A stretch of DNA of 17,841 nucleotides from Chitinophaga pinensis. Its GTDB lineage: Bacteria; Bacteroidota; Bacteroidia; Chitinophagales; Chitinophagaceae. Location: contig CAMBGO010000023.1 of the NCBI GenBank assembly GCA_945866165.1, positions 1-17,841 of the forward strand, read 5' to 3'. Under the pieces are notes generated by a model. It was given only the letters and a program-made list of their open reading frames with translations. It ran no database searches and had not been told where the DNA came from. How positions within the stretch are numbered: the first letter of the stretch is position 1; the number at the start of each line of letters is the position of its first letter. This document shows, in pieces, positions 15,703 to 17,841 of the stretch. The translations under genes and the position numbers were made by a program.

Positions 15703-15710
15703 CAAATCTA
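15703..15710 (-). promoter_or_regulatory. Possible -7 element directly before the BamA-like gene
   Basis: The minus strand reads TAGATTTG, matching TAnnTTTG, ending 3 bases before the ATG at 15700. Used as a promoter it would give a leaderless or nearly leaderless transcript. No -33 element is present at the normal distance, so this may be chance. Confidence 0.2.
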
Positions 15711-15735
15711 CACCGCTTCCTTTAATCCACTACAC

Positions 15736-16869
15736 ATGGCAGGAATTTACATACATATCCCCTTTTGCAAAAAAGCCTGTCATTACTGCAATTTTCACTT
15801 TTCCACCTCCAATGATGGCATTGAAAGCATGATAATGGCTATTGAAAAAGAGATTTTATTGAGAGAAGAAATACATAATCAAGAAATAAGTACAATTTAT
15901 TTTGGAGGTGGTACACCATCAATCATTCCAATAAATCTATTAACAAGGCTTCTTAAAAGTATACATTCAAAATACAATGTATCCAGTAATGCAGAAATTA
16001 CATTAGAAGCAAATCCAGATGATATAACCCAAGAAAGGTCCATCGAATGGAAATCCATTGGCATCAACAGGTTTAGTATTGGCATTCAATCTTTTATTGA
16101 AAGCGACTTACAATGGATGAACAGGGCGCACAATTCAATTCAATCAAAAAAAAGTATTGAAATCATTCAATCTGCTGGATTTAAAAATTTCAGCATAGAC
16201 CTTATATACGGAACGCCTGGACAAACGATTGAACAATGGAATGATAACCTTGATATTGCGTTTGGTTTCAATATCCCCCATCTGTCATGCTATGCACTCA
16301 CAGTGGAAGAAGGTACTGCATTGCATAAGATGATTGCAAATAATAAAAAACAACATGTTGATTCAGATCTTCAATCAGTTTTCTTTGAAACGCTTATGAA
16401 GAGGGCAAGACAGGCAGGCTATTCTCACTATGAGATATCAAATTTTGCAAAGCCCACGATGGAGAGCAAGCATAACACCGCTTATTGGGAAGGCATTCCA
16501 TATTGGGGCTTTGGCCCGTCAGCACATTCTTTTGATGGTAATAAAAGGCGCTGGAATATTTCTCATAATATAGACTATATCAAGTCAGTTGAAAATAATA
16601 TAGTCCCTTTTGAAGAGGAAACACTGGATGAGGTTGATCATTTGAATGAATATATCATGACTTCATTGAGAAGAAAAAATGGCATTGAAAAATCTGTCAT
16701 CATAGAACGCTGGGGAAGTAAATTTTTGAATCAAATTGATAATGAAATAGCACCATTTGTAAATTCAGGCAAAGTTGAAAATTCACAAACCCATTATTTA
16801 CTGAAAGATGAAGGAAAGTTTTTTGCAGATGGAATAGCTGCTGCACTTTTCGAACTCAAAAAAAATTAA
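15736..16869 (+). CDS. hemW: Radical SAM heme chaperone HemW (formerly HemN-like)
   Basis: HemW binds heme and passes it to target proteins; it was long annotated as oxygen-independent coproporphyrinogen III oxidase. The 377-residue protein starts MAGIYIHIPFCKKACHYCNF. Cys11, Cys15 and Cys18 form the radical SAM CxxxCxxC motif for a 4Fe-4S cluster, and Phe20 replaces the extra cysteine of true HemN, which is the mark of HemW. YFGGGTPS at 55-62 binds S-adenosylmethionine. ITLEANPDD, NRFSIGIQSF, IDLIYGTPGQT and HYEISNFAKP follow, and a HemN C-terminal domain includes LNEYIMTSLRRKNG. The frame stays open upstream to a TTG at 15685, but the ATG at 15736 is standard because the conserved sequence begins immediately after it. 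The first codons lie 35 bases from the divergent BamA-like gene. Confidence 0.95.
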   Translation: MAGIYIHIPFCKKACHYCNFHFSTSNDGIESMIMAIEKEILLREEIHNQEISTIYFGGGTPSIIPINLLTRLLKSIHSKYNVSSNAEITLEANPDDITQERSIEWKSIGINRFSIGIQSFIESDLQWMNRAHNSIQSKKSIEIIQSAGFKNFSIDLIYGTPGQTIEQWNDNLDIAFGFNIPHLSCYALTVEEGTALHKMIANNKKQHVDSDLQSVFFETLMKRARQAGYSHYEISNFAKPTMESKHNTAYWEGIPYWGFGPSAHSFDGNKRRWNISHNIDYIKSVENNIVPFEEETLDEVDHLNEYIMTSLRRKNGIEKSVIIERWGSKFLNQIDNEIAPFVNSGKVENSQTHYLLKDEGKFFADGIAAALFELKKN

Positions 16870-17841
16870 CTAAAAAAGATTTTTCTCGATCTGCTTGAAC
16901 TCTGCCTGCGGATCCTTGCCTTCCCACAAAATTCTGTATATTGATTCGGCTATCGGCATGGAGATTTTAAATTCTTTTGCCAGTTCGTGTATCGCTATAG
17001 AAGAAGGAATGCCTTCCGCAACCATTTGCATTGAAATTTTTGTAGCTTCAACAGAATAGCCCTTCCCAATCATGTTACCAAAAGATCTATTTCTACTGAA
17101 CAAGGAATAACAAGTTACTAGCAGATCGCCCAGGTATACCGATGAATTATAATTTATAGCATCACCACCACCGATATTTGAAGAAACTGAAGAGAGGAAA
17201 TGTTGCATTTCAGCAGCAGCGTTGGAAACAAACACACTTTGGAAATTATCGCCATATCCTAGGCCATGTAAAATACCTGACCCCAATGCATATATGTTTT
17301 TTAGAACCGATGCATATTGAACTCCAATAATATCTGTACTGATAACTGTATTGATATAATCAGTCTTAAAGCAATTTGCTATTTCAACTGCCAATAATTT
17401 ATTCGAAGATGAAAAAGTAAGATAGGAGAGCTTTTCTGCAGCCACTTCTTCAGCGTGACAAGGGCCCATAATGGTTACATAATTATTTTCATCAAATCCG
17501 GCAATAGATTTAAGGTACACATTCATCAATCCATTGTTATCAGGAAGGATTCCTTTTACTGCAGAGATTATTTTTTTATGTTGAAGATAGTCCTTGAATG
17601 GCTGAATATACTCCATTGTATAGGCAGAAGGAGTAGCGAATAGAATGATATCAGACTGATTATATGCCTCTTGAGCCGAGGTGGTTAAAAACAACTTATC
17701 GAGGTTGAAATATACCGAACTTAAATATTTCGGGTTATGATGTCTCGTTCTGATGTGCTCAGCCATCTTTTCTGAACGTATGCACCAACAAACATTGTGA
17801 CCATTATCCGTAAGGATTTTTGTCAAGGCAGTACCCCAGCT
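16870..17841 (-). CDS. gpsA: NAD(P)-dependent glycerol-3-phosphate dehydrogenase, 5' end outside window
   Basis: GpsA reduces dihydroxyacetone phosphate to sn-glycerol 3-phosphate, the backbone for phospholipids. About 323 residues are visible and the frame is open to the window edge, where SWGTALTKILTDNGHNV is the second half of the GxGxWGTA nucleotide-binding motif; only about ten N-terminal residues should be missing. Further signatures are SAVKGIL, GPCHAEEVA (Cys where many families have Ser), the catalytic-lysine segment VQYASVLKNIYALGSGIL and GDLLVTCYSLFSRNRSFG, with GKGYSVE after it. The TTG at 17826 is not the true start. The stop codon (16870-16872) directly touches the hemW stop codon, so the two convergent genes leave no space for a terminator. 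Confidence 0.96.
   Translation of the reverse strand, partial: SWGTALTKILTDNGHNVCWCIRSEKMAEHIRTRHHNPKYLSSVYFNLDKLFLTTSAQEAYNQSDIILFATPSAYTMEYIQPFKDYLQHKKIISAVKGILPDNNGLMNVYLKSIAGFDENNYVTIMGPCHAEEVAAEKLSYLTFSSSNKLLAVEIANCFKTDYINTVISTDIIGVQYASVLKNIYALGSGILHGLGYGDNFQSVFVSNAAAEMQHFLSSVSSNIGGGDAINYNSSVYLGDLLVTCYSLFSRNRSFGNMIGKGYSVEATKISMQMVAEGIPSSIAIHELAKEFKISMPIAESIYRILWEGKDPQAEFKQIEKNLF

Noticed and set aside
15685..15735. N-terminal extension of hemW from a TTG
   Set aside because: The extension overlaps the start of the divergent BamA-like gene and adds 17 residues not found before the conserved MAGIYIHIPFC start of the family.
17824..17826. TTG at 17826 as the gpsA start
   Set aside because: The frame remains open to the edge and encodes SWGTA, part of the essential nucleotide-binding motif, so the true start is outside the window.

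Overview
The window looks like a chromosomal segment of an AT-rich member of the Bacteroidota, most likely Chitinophagaceae or a close relative. The grounds are a complete gldKLMN block (gliding motility / type IX secretion), a SusC-type TonB receptor tail, a lipoprotein of Bacteroidota style, an ECF sigma factor followed by a membrane-anchored beta-barrel protein, a DUF4271 protein, and TAnnTTTG promoter elements in place of E. coli-type -10 boxes. The genus is inference; there is no rRNA or other taxonomic marker in view. I saw no tRNA, CRISPR array, insertion sequence or phage gene, and no gene-free stretch longer than about 150 bases.

Layout. Positions 2-472 hold the C-terminal end of a TonB-dependent receptor. 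Then, all on the + strand, come an ECF sigma factor (562-1143), a probable anti-sigma protein with one inner-membrane helix and a C-terminal eight-strand outer-membrane barrel (1168-2463), a small lipoprotein of unknown function (2513-3064) and uvrC (3061-4860, start overlapping the lipoprotein stop). A hairpin at 4860-4888 separates this run from the convergent, minus-strand block gldK-gldL-gldM-gldN (9679 down to 4907).

Upstream of gldK, also on the minus strand, are a thioredoxin-fold protein of the YyaL/SSP411 (DUF255) family (11887-9833), hemD (12731-11928), a DUF4271 membrane protein (13857-12880) and a BamA/TamA-like outer-membrane protein (15700-13895). hemW starts divergently 35 bases from the latter (15736-16869, +). 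It ends base-to-base against the stop codon of gpsA (16870-17841, minus, cut by the window edge).

How the genes fit together. GldL and GldM form the proton-driven inner-membrane motor of the type IX secretion system, and GldK and GldN form the outer-membrane-associated ring. The BamA-like protein and the TonB receptor are further envelope components. hemD (tetrapyrrole synthesis) and hemW (heme chaperone) lie close to each other. The best candidate for a less-described system is the sigma factor plus double-membrane-spanning anti-sigma pair at 562-2463, which could carry an outer-membrane signal directly to transcription. TAnnTTTG boxes lie just upstream of gldK, hemD, the DUF4271 gene and the BamA-like gene, but not upstream of gldL, gldM, gldN or yyaL. 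This suggests hemD-yyaL and gldKLMN are separate transcription units.
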